DNA of 10,734 nucleotides from Caldisericota bacterium (GCA_026390245.1 JAPLGI010000131.1:1-10734); one strand, 5' to 3'. Counted from the first letter of the stretch, positions 1 through 6,385 are shown. Notes: generated from the sequence alone by a model not told the origin. A program made the numbers and translations.

Positions 1-399
1 CTTGACACGCAGCATGATCTGCCTGGGTGTCATGCCCATCCCCTGAGCCGCCTGGACCGTTGATGGATCCACCTGACGCAGTGCCATCCATGTATTTCGC
101 ACGATAGGAAGAATGGAGTACATTGTCAATGCCGTAACGGCAGGCACACGCCCTGTTCCTTGGTGGATGGGCGCCAGAGCGACCACAAGGAGCGCAAACA
201 GCGCAAGCGATGGGACGGTGAACAGGACTGACGCAGCTCCGACAACCCAGCGGGCAGCGCGGTCGTGTCCAGAAATGGCGACGCCCAGCGACACGCCGAT
301 AGAGGCCGCCAGCACCAGGGCGAGTCCAACCATCGATATGTGCTGAAGCGTTCGCCGAATCATCTCGGCCCCGTATCCGGCAACAAACGTTCCTGCCAT
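1..399 (-). CDS. Osmoprotectant ABC transporter permease, N-terminal part (OpuBB/OpuCB/ProW type)
   Basis: Inner-membrane permease of a binding-protein-dependent ABC importer for compatible solutes such as glycine betaine, carnitine or choline; it would pair with an ATPase and a substrate-binding protein lying outside the window. The first 133 residues are present and the gene runs off the left edge. Hydrophobic segments lie at about 22-43, 52-77 and 86-101. The stretch TVPSLALFALL (61-71) and the later GRVPAVTALTMYSILPIVRNT region are typical of the OpuBB/OpuCB subfamily. Residues 110-133 (VDPSTVQAAQGMGMTPRQ...) begin the cytoplasmic EAA loop that contacts the ATPase. The ATG is preceded by GAGGAG (405-410) with 5-nt spacing. 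It has its own promoter and is divergent from nfnA, so it probably heads an opu operon reading leftward. The substrate cannot be told from this part. Confidence 0.9.
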   Translation of the reverse strand, partial: MAGTFVAGYGAEMIRRTLQHISMVGLALVLAASIGVSLGVAISGHDRAARWVVGAASVLFTVPSLALFALLVVALAPIHQGTGRVPAVTALTMYSILPIVRNTWMALRQVDPSTVQAAQGMGMTPRQIMLRVK

Positions 400-422
400 G
401 ACCACTCCTCTCTCGTCCTTAG

Positions 423-451
423 GTTATACGACAATTGGGAATGAACTGCAA
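423..451 (-). promoter_or_regulatory. Sigma70-like promoter for the opu-type permease
   Basis: Read on the minus strand: TTGCAG, 17-nt spacer, TATAAC, with the -10 box about 24 bp upstream of the permease ATG. Four of six bases match the -35 consensus, five of six match the -10, and the spacer is optimal. This predicts a short 5' leader of about 16-18 nt carrying the GAGGAG ribosome site. Seen by eye, not scored. Confidence 0.6.
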
Positions 452-464
452 ACCGTTGAACGGT
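452..464. promoter_or_regulatory. Perfect 13-bp dyad abutting the opu -35 box, candidate operator
   Basis: ACCGTT-G-AACGGT, two perfect 6-bp arms around one central base, directly next to the -35 box of the minus-strand promoter. The position would suit an activator or repressor of the osmolyte transporter. A 13-bp perfect dyad can occur by chance, so the role is inference. Confidence 0.35.
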
Positions 465-521
465 CAGGCACTTTCACAGGAGCGGTCGACCCGCGTCAGG
501 CTTCATCAGGAGGCGCACGTC

Positions 522-559
522 CCCGGTTGTCTTTTCCTGGCATCTTCGCGCCAACCGGG
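522..559. repeat. Inverted repeat CCCGGTTG...CAACCGGG upstream of nfnA
   Basis: Two perfect 8-bp arms (522-529 and 552-559) separated by 22 nt, with no T run behind the second arm on either strand. The right arm ends just before the region where the -35 of the candidate nfnA promoter would lie. It could be a regulator site with widely spaced half-sites or an RNA hairpin; nothing here identifies a binder. Confidence 0.35.
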
Positions 560-588
560 CTGATGCCTCCAGCTTTTCGGAATATACT
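560..588 (+). promoter_or_regulatory. Weak candidate promoter for nfnA-nfnB
   Basis: The -10-like TATACT (583-588) is good, but the base-paired partner at -35 (CTGATG, 560-565, 17-nt spacer) is poor. It lies 37 bp upstream of the nfnA ATG. Just downstream, TGGAT-AC-ATCCA (593-604) forms a short imperfectly centred dyad that could be an operator. A poor -35 beside dyads would fit an activator-dependent promoter, but this is speculative. Confidence 0.3.
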
Positions 589-625
589 CTGATGGATACA
601 TCCACCAGGAAACCGAGAGGCACTT

Positions 626-1501
626 ATGAATACGATCCGCAAGAGAGAAGAACTCGGACCAAATGTGACTCGATATGTTATCGACGCGCCACTGGTCGCA
701 ACCCACAGGAAACCCGGGCAATTTGTCATCGTCCGCGTATCGGACCACGGTGAGAGGATTCCTCTGACGATTGCCGACGCGGACCCCGAGCTCGGGACCA
801 TCTCTCTGATCGTGCAGTCGGTCGGCAAGACCACGCGCGAGATGGCCATGCTTCGGTCTGGAGATGCCATTCACGACGTCGTTGGCCCACTGGGCAGACC
901 CACACATCTCCAACAGTTTGGAACGGTGCTGTGCGTAGGCGGCGGCATCGGAACAGCTCCGCTTTATCCAATTGCTAAGGCCATGAAGGAAGCCCACAAC
1001 CATGTCATCACCATTCTGGGGGCCAGGACGCGTGACCTGCTCATTCTTGAAGACGACATGCGCCGTGTCAGTGATGAACTCATCGTCACCACAGATGATG
1101 GGTCGTATGGGACAAAAGGACTCGTGACCGACGCGATCCGCGCTCTCGTGGGTGGTGGGACGCACATCGACCAGGCAGTCGTCATCGGTCCCCCCCTCAT
1201 GATGAAGTTCACATCTCTGCTCACCAAGGAGCTCGGCATCCCCACGATGGCGTCCCTCAACCCGATCATGATCGACGGAACCGGCATGTGTGGCGGATGC
1301 CGTGTCACCGTGGGCGGCGAGATGAAATTCGCCTGCGTGGACGGCCCCGAGTTCGACGCGCATAAGGTAGACTGGGACAGCATGATCCGGCGCCTCGGGA
1401 CGTATCGCACGGAGGAAAAGACGGCTGCTGAACGCTGCGACCACGAGTGTCGTATCGGACTTGGCACGAGGGGGCCAGAGTGGATACTGCCGACAGATTG
1501 A
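626..1501 (+). CDS. nfnA: NfnA, FAD/[2Fe-2S] subunit of NADH-dependent ferredoxin:NADP+ oxidoreductase
   Basis: Small subunit of the cytosolic electron-bifurcating Nfn complex, which couples NADPH oxidation to reduction of ferredoxin and NAD+, or the reverse. The 291-residue protein has an FNR-like FAD domain with RIPLT (44-48), a nucleotide domain with VGGGIGTAPL (104-113), and a C-terminal [2Fe-2S] site D217-x4-C222-x2-C225-x11-C237. The Asp plus three Cys arrangement is the one known from Thermotoga and Pyrococcus Nfn structures and separates it from most dihydroorotate dehydrogenase electron-transfer subunits. The ATG follows GAGAGG (615-620) with 5-nt spacing. The end overlaps nfnB by 22 bp, implying coupled translation. 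The tail after about residue 262 carries two further cysteines, C271 and C275, and looks slightly long for the family. The alternative name, SudB or glutamate-synthase-associated reductase, reflects the same family. Confidence 0.9.
   Translation: MNTIRKREELGPNVTRYVIDAPLVATHRKPGQFVIVRVSDHGERIPLTIADADPELGTISLIVQSVGKTTREMAMLRSGDAIHDVVGPLGRPTHLQQFGTVLCVGGGIGTAPLYPIAKAMKEAHNHVITILGARTRDLLILEDDMRRVSDELIVTTDDGSYGTKGLVTDAIRALVGGGTHIDQAVVIGPPLMMKFTSLLTKELGIPTMASLNPIMIDGTGMCGGCRVTVGGEMKFACVDGPEFDAHKVDWDSMIRRLGTYRTEEKTAAERCDHECRIGLGTRGPEWILPTD
1468..1474 (+). promoter_or_regulatory. Ribosome binding site deciding the nfnB start
   Basis: GAGGGGG, 5 nt before GTG 1480 and inside the 3' end of nfnA. The only longer in-frame start, GTG 1447, has no purine-rich sequence ahead of it. 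Confidence 0.6.
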
Positions 1502-2907
1502 AGCTGCCACCAGTCGTCATGCCCGAGCAGGACCCCACCGAACGCATCCACAACGTCCGCGAGGTCCCCTTCGGGTTCACCCCCGCGATGGCGCTGCAGG
1601 AAGCGCAGCGCTGCCTTCACTGTGTCAACCAGCCCTGTGTCGATGGATGCCCCGTTGGCGTACGCATTCCCGACTTCATTAGGACCATCGAGTCCGGCGA
1701 CTACATCGCCGGGATCGGAATCATCAAGCAGACCAACCTGCTGCCAGCCGTCTGCGGGCGCGTGTGCCCGCAGGAAGACCAGTGTCAGAAGAGCTGTACC
1801 GTAGGCAAGACGCATCGGGACCCTGGACAGGCTGTGCAGATCGGCCAGCTGGAACGATTTCTGGCTGACTGGGAACGTGAAAATCACACAGCGGTCATCC
1901 CCCAGATTCCTCCCGCGAGCGGTAAGCGCGTAGCCGTCATCGGCAGTGGTCCCGCAGGCCTCACCGTAGCCGGCGACCTCATCAAGCTCGGCCACGCCGT
2001 TACCGTGTTTGAAGCGCTCCACATGCCGGGAGGGGTCCTGGGATATGGTATCCCCGAGTTCCGTCTGCCCAAGGAGATCGTCTATGCGGAGGTTTCCTAC
2101 CTGACCAGACTTGGCGTGGATTTCCAGTACAACACGGTCATCGGCAAGTCCCTCACGGTCGACGAAGTGCGCAATGACTACGACGCTGTTTTCATTGGAA
2201 GTGGTGCCGGGCTTCCAAATTTCCTGGGCATCCCGGGCGAGAGCCTGCTCGGGGTGTATTCCGCCAACGAGTACCTGACGCGCGCCAACCTCATGCACGC
2301 CTATGACGAGAACTCCGATACGCCCATCCTGCGCGGCAAATCAGTGGCCGTCCTCGGCGGCGGCAATGTCGCCATGGACTCGGCCCGGACTGCGCTGCGG
2401 CTGGGAGCTCTGGGCGTCACGGTCATCTACCGACGCTCGGAGGAGGAGATGCCCGCCCGCAAAGAGGAGTATCACCATGCGGTCCAGGAGGGAGTCGAAT
2501 TCAGTTTCCTTCAGAACCCTCTGGAGATCCTCGGAAACCCTGACGGATGGGTCACCGGCCTTACTCTCCAGAAGATGCAGCTTGGCGAGCCGGACGCATC
2601 CGGTCGCAGGCGGCCCCTGCCGATTCCCGGTCAGACCGGCAGTGTCTCTGCAGATGTCGTCATCGTGGCGATCGGCAACAACCCCAACCCGCTGATCCCC
2701 GCCGCTCTCCCGAGTCTCCAGATGAACAGGCATGGGGGTATCGTCACCAACGAGGAGACAATGGAGACGTCGGTCCCGGGCGTGTTTGCAGGCGGCGACA
2801 TCGTGCTGGGTGCCGCAACCGTCATCCTGGCCATGGGCCAGGGCCGCAAGGCCGCACGTGCCATCCACGCCTGGCTTACGAAGACTGCTGATCTCGAGAG
2901 AAACTAG
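1480..2907 (+). CDS. nfnB: NfnB, large FAD/2x[4Fe-4S] subunit of Nfn (GltD-like)
   Basis: Large subunit of the electron-bifurcating transhydrogenase: it holds the bifurcating FAD, binds NADP(H) and two [4Fe-4S] clusters, and passes electrons to NfnA and ferredoxin. The 475-residue protein has an N-terminal cluster domain with C45-x2-C48-x4-C53-x3-C57 and C92-x3-C96-x5-C102-x3-C106. E99 sits in the CPQED stretch and matches the glutamate ligand reported for the proximal cluster in Nfn structures. Next come the FAD Rossmann motif GSGPAGL (155-161), the NADPH motif VLGGGNVAMDSA (291-302), and the C-terminal FAD motif AGGDIVLGAATVILAMGQGR (437-456). The MPEQDPTERIHN start region is typical. I chose GTG 1480 because of its ribosome site; GTG 1447 would add 11 residues. 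Stand-alone GltD-like proteins look similar, but pairing with nfnA supports Nfn. Confidence 0.9.
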   Translation: MDTADRLKLPPVVMPEQDPTERIHNVREVPFGFTPAMALQEAQRCLHCVNQPCVDGCPVGVRIPDFIRTIESGDYIAGIGIIKQTNLLPAVCGRVCPQEDQCQKSCTVGKTHRDPGQAVQIGQLERFLADWERENHTAVIPQIPPASGKRVAVIGSGPAGLTVAGDLIKLGHAVTVFEALHMPGGVLGYGIPEFRLPKEIVYAEVSYLTRLGVDFQYNTVIGKSLTVDEVRNDYDAVFIGSGAGLPNFLGIPGESLLGVYSANEYLTRANLMHAYDENSDTPILRGKSVAVLGGGNVAMDSARTALRLGALGVTVIYRRSEEEMPARKEEYHHAVQEGVEFSFLQNPLEILGNPDGWVTGLTLQKMQLGEPDASGRRRPLPIPGQTGSVSADVVIVAIGNNPNPLIPAALPSLQMNRHGGIVTNEETMETSVPGVFAGGDIVLGAATVILAMGQGRKAARAIHAWLTKTADLERN

Positions 2908-2929
2908 CTCAGCAAGTCGAAACGCATGC

Positions 2930-2960
2930 AAGGGCCAGAAGATCGCCTCTGGCCCTTCGT
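2930..2960 (+). terminator. Terminator-like hairpin after nfnB
   Basis: Perfect 10-bp stem AAGGGCCAGA / TCTGGCCCTT (2930-2939 and 2948-2957) with an 8-nt loop, starting 23 bp after the nfnB stop. The stem is strong and G+C rich, but only a weak T stretch (TTCGTCT) follows, so it may be a poor intrinsic terminator or an mRNA 3'-end stabiliser. Confidence 0.55.
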
Positions 2961-2966
2961 CTAATG

Positions 2967-2994
2967 TTGCATGGAAGACATCTCCGGGTATCAT
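2967..2994 (+). promoter_or_regulatory. Candidate promoter for the PAP2_3-like gene
   Basis: TTGCAT, 16-nt spacer, TATCAT, placed right after the hairpin that ends the nfn operon and 55 bp before the next ATG. The -10 matches five of six consensus bases and the -35 three of six. Confidence 0.4.
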
Positions 2995-3007
2995 GAAGGG
3001 TAGGCCC

Positions 3008-3020
3008 AAACACAGTGTTT
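3008..3020. promoter_or_regulatory. Perfect 13-bp dyad downstream of the candidate promoter
   Basis: AAACAC-A-GTGTTT, 6-bp arms around one central base. It would lie at about +7 to +20 of a transcript from the 2967-2994 promoter, a usual place for a repressor operator. It has the same 6-1-6 layout as the dyad at 452-464 but a different sequence. Binding is inference. Confidence 0.35.
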
Positions 3021-3049
3021 TTGAGCTGTCGGGGGCAGAGGAGAACCCG

Positions 3050-3691
3050 ATGGACAGACTGAATCGATTCATGAAGGAGAACTGGCGGAGGTACTTGATC
3101 AACGTCGTCCTCGCCGGGGGTGTCTACTGGTCCTCGACCTGGTACGCCATGACCAACCACGCGACGGCCAACGTCCATATCCTGCAGACAGCCTTCGATC
3201 GTTGGGTCCCGGTCATTCCGCAATTCATTGTCCCCTACAACTGGCTGGAGCCCGTTCTCTACTTCTGTCTCCTGTTCTTTTTCGCCTTCCATCCAAAGAT
3301 CTTCACTGCCTTCGGTGTGGCATTCATTGCCATCCAGGCCATCAGCAACGGAGTCTACATCGTGTTCCAGACGCAAGTCCCCCGCCCGACGGACCTGGTG
3401 GCGGGCAGCAGCAGATATGTCGATGCGTTGCTGGCCAAGTACGCCAGCGACAACCCCTACAACTGCTTTCCTTCGCTTCATTGCGGCTTGTCTGCTCTGG
3501 CCGCCAGCTTCTGGTGGGTCAAGAGGCGCTACCGTCCCGTCGCCTGGCTGATGACCTTGTTCGCCGTGGTCACGGTCATCGCCACCCAAGTCCTCAAGCA
3601 GCACGTTATCGCGGACGCGGTCGGCAGTCTCCTGGCGGTTGGGCTCTACCTTCTTGCCTATCGCGTCTTCGACTTGAAGACCGAAGCCTGA
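3050..3691 (+). CDS. PAP2_3-like membrane phosphatase/phosphotransferase
   Basis: A 213-residue integral membrane protein with about six hydrophobic segments (roughly 16-32, 53-63, 66-81, 84-106, 145-157, 165-206 as two). It belongs to the PAP2/inositol-phosphoryl-transferase superfamily, which handles lipid phosphates or transfers phospho-head groups. Visible motifs are QVPRP (109-113), CFPSLHCGL (139-147, with catalytic-type H144), and H185-x3-D189 in QHVIADAVG. The S-R that normally precedes the second histidine by six to seven residues is A178-T179 here, and PSLH replaces PSGH; both features fit the AUR1-like PAP2_3 branch better than the classical one. The ATG follows GAGGAG (3038-3043) with 6-nt spacing; an in-frame ATG at 2993 falls inside the candidate promoter and has no ribosome site. 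The substrate is unknown. Confidence 0.75.
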   Translation: MDRLNRFMKENWRRYLINVVLAGGVYWSSTWYAMTNHATANVHILQTAFDRWVPVIPQFIVPYNWLEPVLYFCLLFFFAFHPKIFTAFGVAFIAIQAISNGVYIVFQTQVPRPTDLVAGSSRYVDALLAKYASDNPYNCFPSLHCGLSALAASFWWVKRRYRPVAWLMTLFAVVTVIATQVLKQHVIADAVGSLLAVGLYLLAYRVFDLKTEA

Positions 3692-3789
3692 GTTTCCGCC
3701 AGCTGGTCCATCCAGCATGGCACCACCTGTATTCCTCTGTCTTGCATTCGTGCCCGTCTCGCAGACAATGAATGAAAGGGACCTTCTTC

Positions 3790-3795
3790 AGGAGG
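3790..3795 (+). promoter_or_regulatory. Ribosome binding site deciding the methyltransferase start
   Basis: AGGAGG six nt before ATG 3802. The in-frame ATG at 3772 lies upstream of this site and lacks one of its own. Confidence 0.7.
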
Positions 3796-3801
3796 CGACA
3801 C

Positions 3802-4509
3802 ATGTCAGACGATGCGTTGTTTGACAGCAAGGCTGACACGTACGACAGCTGGTACATGACACCCCTGGGCGCCTATGAGGACGAACTCGAAAACGCTCTG
3901 GTTTTCAGACACGTGGGGGTCGTGCGGGGGAAGACTGTCCTGGACGTCGGATGTGGCACTGGGCTGTACAGTATCCGTTTGTCCGAGGGTGGCGCTGACG
4001 TTACGGCCGTCGACATCTCGCCGAAAATGATCGAGATCGCACGCCGCAAGGCCCAGGACCGCGGTCAGTACATCTGGTATGATCAGGCTGACATGATCAA
4101 GCTCCCTTATGAGAACAGGACGTTCGACATGGTTGTGTCAATTGCCGCTCTCGAGTTTTCCGCGGACCCGCTGCTGGCCCTCATGGAAATGGCCCGGGTC
4201 TTGCGACCGGGCGGCAAGCTGGTAGTCGGCGTCCTCAACGCCGATTCTCCATGGGCCGACGCTCGCCGTGAACACGCCAAGCGCGAAGAGTCGATCTATG
4301 GGGCAGCCCACTTCCTTTCCTCATCTGACCTGCGCATGCTGTTTCACCGCACAGGCACCTTTGGCGCTCTGACAATGGAGAGTTGCCTCTACACCCTGCC
4401 CGACGAAGACGAGTCTAACGACAGCGCCGCCGCGAGGCAAGAGTTCTTTGGTCGTATGTTCAAGCCGCTGACCGGGGCATTCCTGGTCGGGACGGCGCGC
4501 AAGCGCTAG
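3802..4509 (+). CDS. Class I SAM-dependent methyltransferase
   Basis: A 235-residue soluble protein with the Rossmann-type methyltransferase fold. Motif I is VLDVGCGTG (46-54), the acidic residue binding the SAM ribose is D71 in VTAVDISPKMI, motif II/III covers QADMIKLPYENRTFDMVVS (95-113), and LRPGGKLVVGVL (134-145) follows. This is the UbiE/small-molecule type (Methyltransf_11) rather than an RNA or DNA enzyme, but the acceptor cannot be named. The start FDSKADTYDSWY resembles the N-terminus of many small-molecule methyltransferases. It heads a tight run with the CBS-ACT gene (18-bp gap) and a small membrane protein. The 110-bp gap in front holds no clear terminator and only a weak promoter-like pair. 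Confidence 0.85.
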   Translation: MSDDALFDSKADTYDSWYMTPLGAYEDELENALVFRHVGVVRGKTVLDVGCGTGLYSIRLSEGGADVTAVDISPKMIEIARRKAQDRGQYIWYDQADMIKLPYENRTFDMVVSIAALEFSADPLLALMEMARVLRPGGKLVVGVLNADSPWADARREHAKREESIYGAAHFLSSSDLRMLFHRTGTFGALTMESCLYTLPDEDESNDSAAARQEFFGRMFKPLTGAFLVGTARKR

Positions 4510-4527
4510 GACTCGGGAGAGAAACCC

Positions 4528-5187
4528 ATGCTTGTCCGTGAATACATGACGCGCGACTTCGTGATGATTGGCCCCGAAGCGCCATTGTCCGACGCGTTCA
4601 AGGTGATGCGCACGCGCAACATCCACCATCTCCCGGTCGTCGAAAACGACCAGCTGATCGGCATTGTCTCGGACAAGGACCTGCTGTACGCCTCGCCAAC
4701 AGTCGACAGGCCGATCAGTTGGGCGGAGAGCACTTCCCAGGCCGCTGCCTTGCCTGTCCGGCAGGTCATGCAACACGATGTGGTCACGATTTGCCCTGAT
4801 TGTCCCATCGAGTTGGCCGCCGCGATCATGGCCGACCACAATATCGGCGCCCTGCCAGTCGTAAACTCGCCAGACTCGCATGCTCTCGTGGGGATCATCA
4901 CTCAGACGGACATCTTCAGGTTGTTCGTCGAAATGCTCGGCTCACGTGCACCGGGTGTCCGCGCGTCTCTTGAGATAGAAAACCGCAAGGGGGCTCTCGC
5001 TTCGCTGTTCAACCGCGTCGTCGAAGCGGGCGGGCTTGTCGCCAGCGTATCGTCGTTCCCTGCGACACTGCCCAGTCGCATTCGTATCATCCTCAAGGTA
5101 GCAGATGTAGATCAGGAAACGATGCGCAGTCTTCTCAAACCGGAGGAGACAGTAATCGACCTGCGCGAGATCCAGGGAGCTCCCTGA
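4528..5187 (+). CDS. CBS-pair plus ACT domain regulatory protein (AcuB-like)
   Basis: A 219-residue cytosolic protein, probably a ligand-sensing regulator. Two CBS domains form an adenosine-nucleotide binding pair: CBS1 at about 4-56 (VREYMTRDFVMI...HHLPVVENDQLIGIVSDKDL) and CBS2 at about 78-134 (VRQVMQHDVVTI...GALPVVNS...LVGIITQTDIF). The region 142-216 (PGVRASLEIENRKGALASLF...) has the look of an ACT domain, a small-ligand, often amino-acid, sensor. The same CBS-CBS-ACT order occurs in AcuB-type proteins of acetoin/acetate metabolism, but no acu genes are nearby, so the partner is unknown. The ATG follows GGGAGAG (4515-4521). It lies between the methyltransferase and a small membrane protein, probably in one transcript. 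Confidence 0.85.
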   Translation: MLVREYMTRDFVMIGPEAPLSDAFKVMRTRNIHHLPVVENDQLIGIVSDKDLLYASPTVDRPISWAESTSQAAALPVRQVMQHDVVTICPDCPIELAAAIMADHNIGALPVVNSPDSHALVGIITQTDIFRLFVEMLGSRAPGVRASLEIENRKGALASLFNRVVEAGGLVASVSSFPATLPSRIRIILKVADVDQETMRSLLKPEETVIDLREIQGAP

Positions 5188-5203
5188 ACCCGACTGGTGC
5201 TGA

Positions 5204-5500
5204 ATGAGAAGACTAATGACGGTTATGGCCTTCGCGGGAGGCCTGATCGGACTGGGCAACTACGTCTCGGACGGATGGAGTATGGGGCCCGGCGGACGCA
5301 ATCTCTATTTCCCCAGCAACGTCGTGTCGGTATTGCTCCTGGTGATCGCCGGTTCCATGGCTGCGACGATACTGCTGCGCGACCATGGCCGGATGACCGG
5401 GGAAGAACGCAAAGAGTACCGGGCGGCACTCGCCCTTTCTGCCGGTGCACTGGTCATTCTCAGTTCCTGGATCCTGTTCCGCGCGAGCAGAGCGGTCTGA
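5204..5500 (+). CDS. Small hypothetical membrane protein
   Basis: A 98-residue protein that I do not recognise. It shows an N-terminal hydrophobic segment (about 5-19), a polar stretch with YVSDGWSMGPGGRN, a clear transmembrane helix (about 38-58), a charged cytoplasmic-type loop (RDHGRMTGEERKEYR, 59-73) and a second clear helix (about 74-93). It starts 16 bp after the CBS-ACT stop and probably shares its transcript. The start is uncertain: ATG 5204 has little ribosome-site sequence, while ATG 5216 (four residues later) has GAGAAG just ahead. Its stop lies 3 bp from the stop of the convergent FAH-family gene. It could be an assembly or stability partner of a membrane complex, but nothing shows which. 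Confidence 0.65.
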   Translation: MRRLMTVMAFAGGLIGLGNYVSDGWSMGPGGRNLYFPSNVVSVLLLVIAGSMAATILLRDHGRMTGEERKEYRAALALSAGALVILSSWILFRASRAV

Positions 5501-5503
5501 CGG

Positions 5504-6385
5504 CTAGTCGACTGTGTTCCTGAGGGTACCTATCCCCTCGATCCAGCACTCGACGACATCTCCTGCCTTCAGCCACCTGAAAGGACGGAACCCCATGCCG
5601 ACACCCGCCGGCGTCCCCGTGCTGATCACGTCACCTGGCACAAGGGTCAGTCCCTTGCTGAAATCGCTGACGATTTCCGTGATGCCGAAGATGAGCTCGG
5701 ACGTGACGGACTCCTGCCGTAACTCACCGTTGACGGTACACCGTATGCCCAGAGCCGGCGGATAAACGAACTCATCGGCAGTTACAACGACAGGCCCCAT
5801 TGCGCACCCGCCATCCAGACTCTTCCCCTTGAACCACTGGTCGTGCTTCTTCTGAAGGTCCCGCGCGGTGATGTCATTGAGGATGGTGTAGCCGAAGATG
5901 TACTCCGGGACGCTCCCGGGGTCAATGTCGTGGCCTGTCTTTCCAATAATGACGGCGAGTTCGGCCTCGTAGTCCAGCATGCTTGTGACACCTGAATGAA
6001 TGGGAACAGACTCGGTCGAACCGCGGACGCGGTCGACCATCTTGGAGAAGTACACGGGGGCAGTTGGGATACCCGACGTTTGACCCCCGAGTGCCGCAGC
6101 CTCAGCGACATGGTCTCGGTAGTTCTTGCCCAGGCAGATGATGTTTCGCCGTGGATATGTGATGGGAGCGACGAGCCCGACGCCTGCCAGCGGCAAGCCT
6201 ACCCCTGGAAAGACCGATATCGTCTGGAGCCGGGAGCCCACGTCGCTCCACTGCTCGATCAGTTCGATCATGGTCCCTGGAGCGTCCACACCCAGCAGCT
6301 GTTTGAGCGGTATGACCCAAGACTGGTCTTGCGTGACCAGTCCGACCTGCTCTTGACCCAAGTATGAGAACGTGGCTAGTCTCAT
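5504..6385 (-). CDS. Fumarylacetoacetate hydrolase (FAH) family protein
   Basis: A 293-residue cytosolic enzyme of the FAH superfamily, whose members use Mg2+ or Mn2+ to cleave or decarboxylate beta-diketo or 2-oxo acids (acylpyruvates, oxaloacetate, 2-hydroxyhepta-dienedioate-type compounds). An N-terminal domain of about 75 residues precedes the catalytic domain. That domain shows NYRDHVAEA (88-96, with the base-type H92), metal ligands E140 and E142 in LDYEAELAVIIGK and D171 in LNDITARDLQ, KGKSLDGGCAMGP (186-198), and the TGTPAGVGMGF loop (256-266). These match the FAHD1/YcgM-type active site, so it is probably active. The ATG follows GGAGGAG (6393-6399), 17 bp from the stop of the PLP-enzyme gene; it is the third gene of its operon. 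The exact substrate is open; the neighbours hint at a 2-oxo acid from amino acid breakdown. Confidence 0.9.
   Translation of the reverse strand: MRLATFSYLGQEQVGLVTQDQSWVIPLKQLLGVDAPGTMIELIEQWSDVGSRLQTISVFPGVGLPLAGVGLVAPITYPRRNIICLGKNYRDHVAEAAALGGQTSGIPTAPVYFSKMVDRVRGSTESVPIHSGVTSMLDYEAELAVIIGKTGHDIDPGSVPEYIFGYTILNDITARDLQKKHDQWFKGKSLDGGCAMGPVVVTADEFVYPPALGIRCTVNGELRQESVTSELIFGITEIVSDFSKGLTLVPGDVISTGTPAGVGMGFRPFRWLKAGDVVECWIEGIGTLRNTVD

Noticed and set aside
527..532. TTGTCT as a -35 box for nfnA
   Set aside because: No -10-like sequence lies 16-18 bp downstream.
506..1510. Long open frame opposite nfnA (334 codons)
   Set aside because: Antisense to a clear NfnA with conserved motifs; its translation has no recognisable domain. 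The same holds for the long opposite frames at 964-2298, 2341-3102 and 2909-3718.
2732..3049. Upstream extension of the PAP2_3-like frame into nfnB
   Set aside because: It would overlap NfnB in another frame and pass through a hairpin and promoter; ATG 3050 has a good ribosome site.
3742..3769. TTGCAT-N16-GACAAT as a promoter for the methyltransferase
   Set aside because: Only three and four of six bases match; not better than chance in this composition. The rest of the 110-bp gap shows no clear site.
3768..3824. Tiny 18-codon frame overlapping the methyltransferase start
   Set aside because: No ribosome site and no family signal; too short to support as a leader peptide.
5506..5513. AGTCGACT palindrome between the convergent stops
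   Set aside because: Eight bp only and mostly inside the FAH coding end; no stem-loop with T run, so not a terminator.
6255..6271. Direct repeat TCGATCA-gt-TCGATCA
   Set aside because: It encodes Ile-Glu-Leu-Ile-Glu within the FAH-family gene and is explained by the protein sequence.
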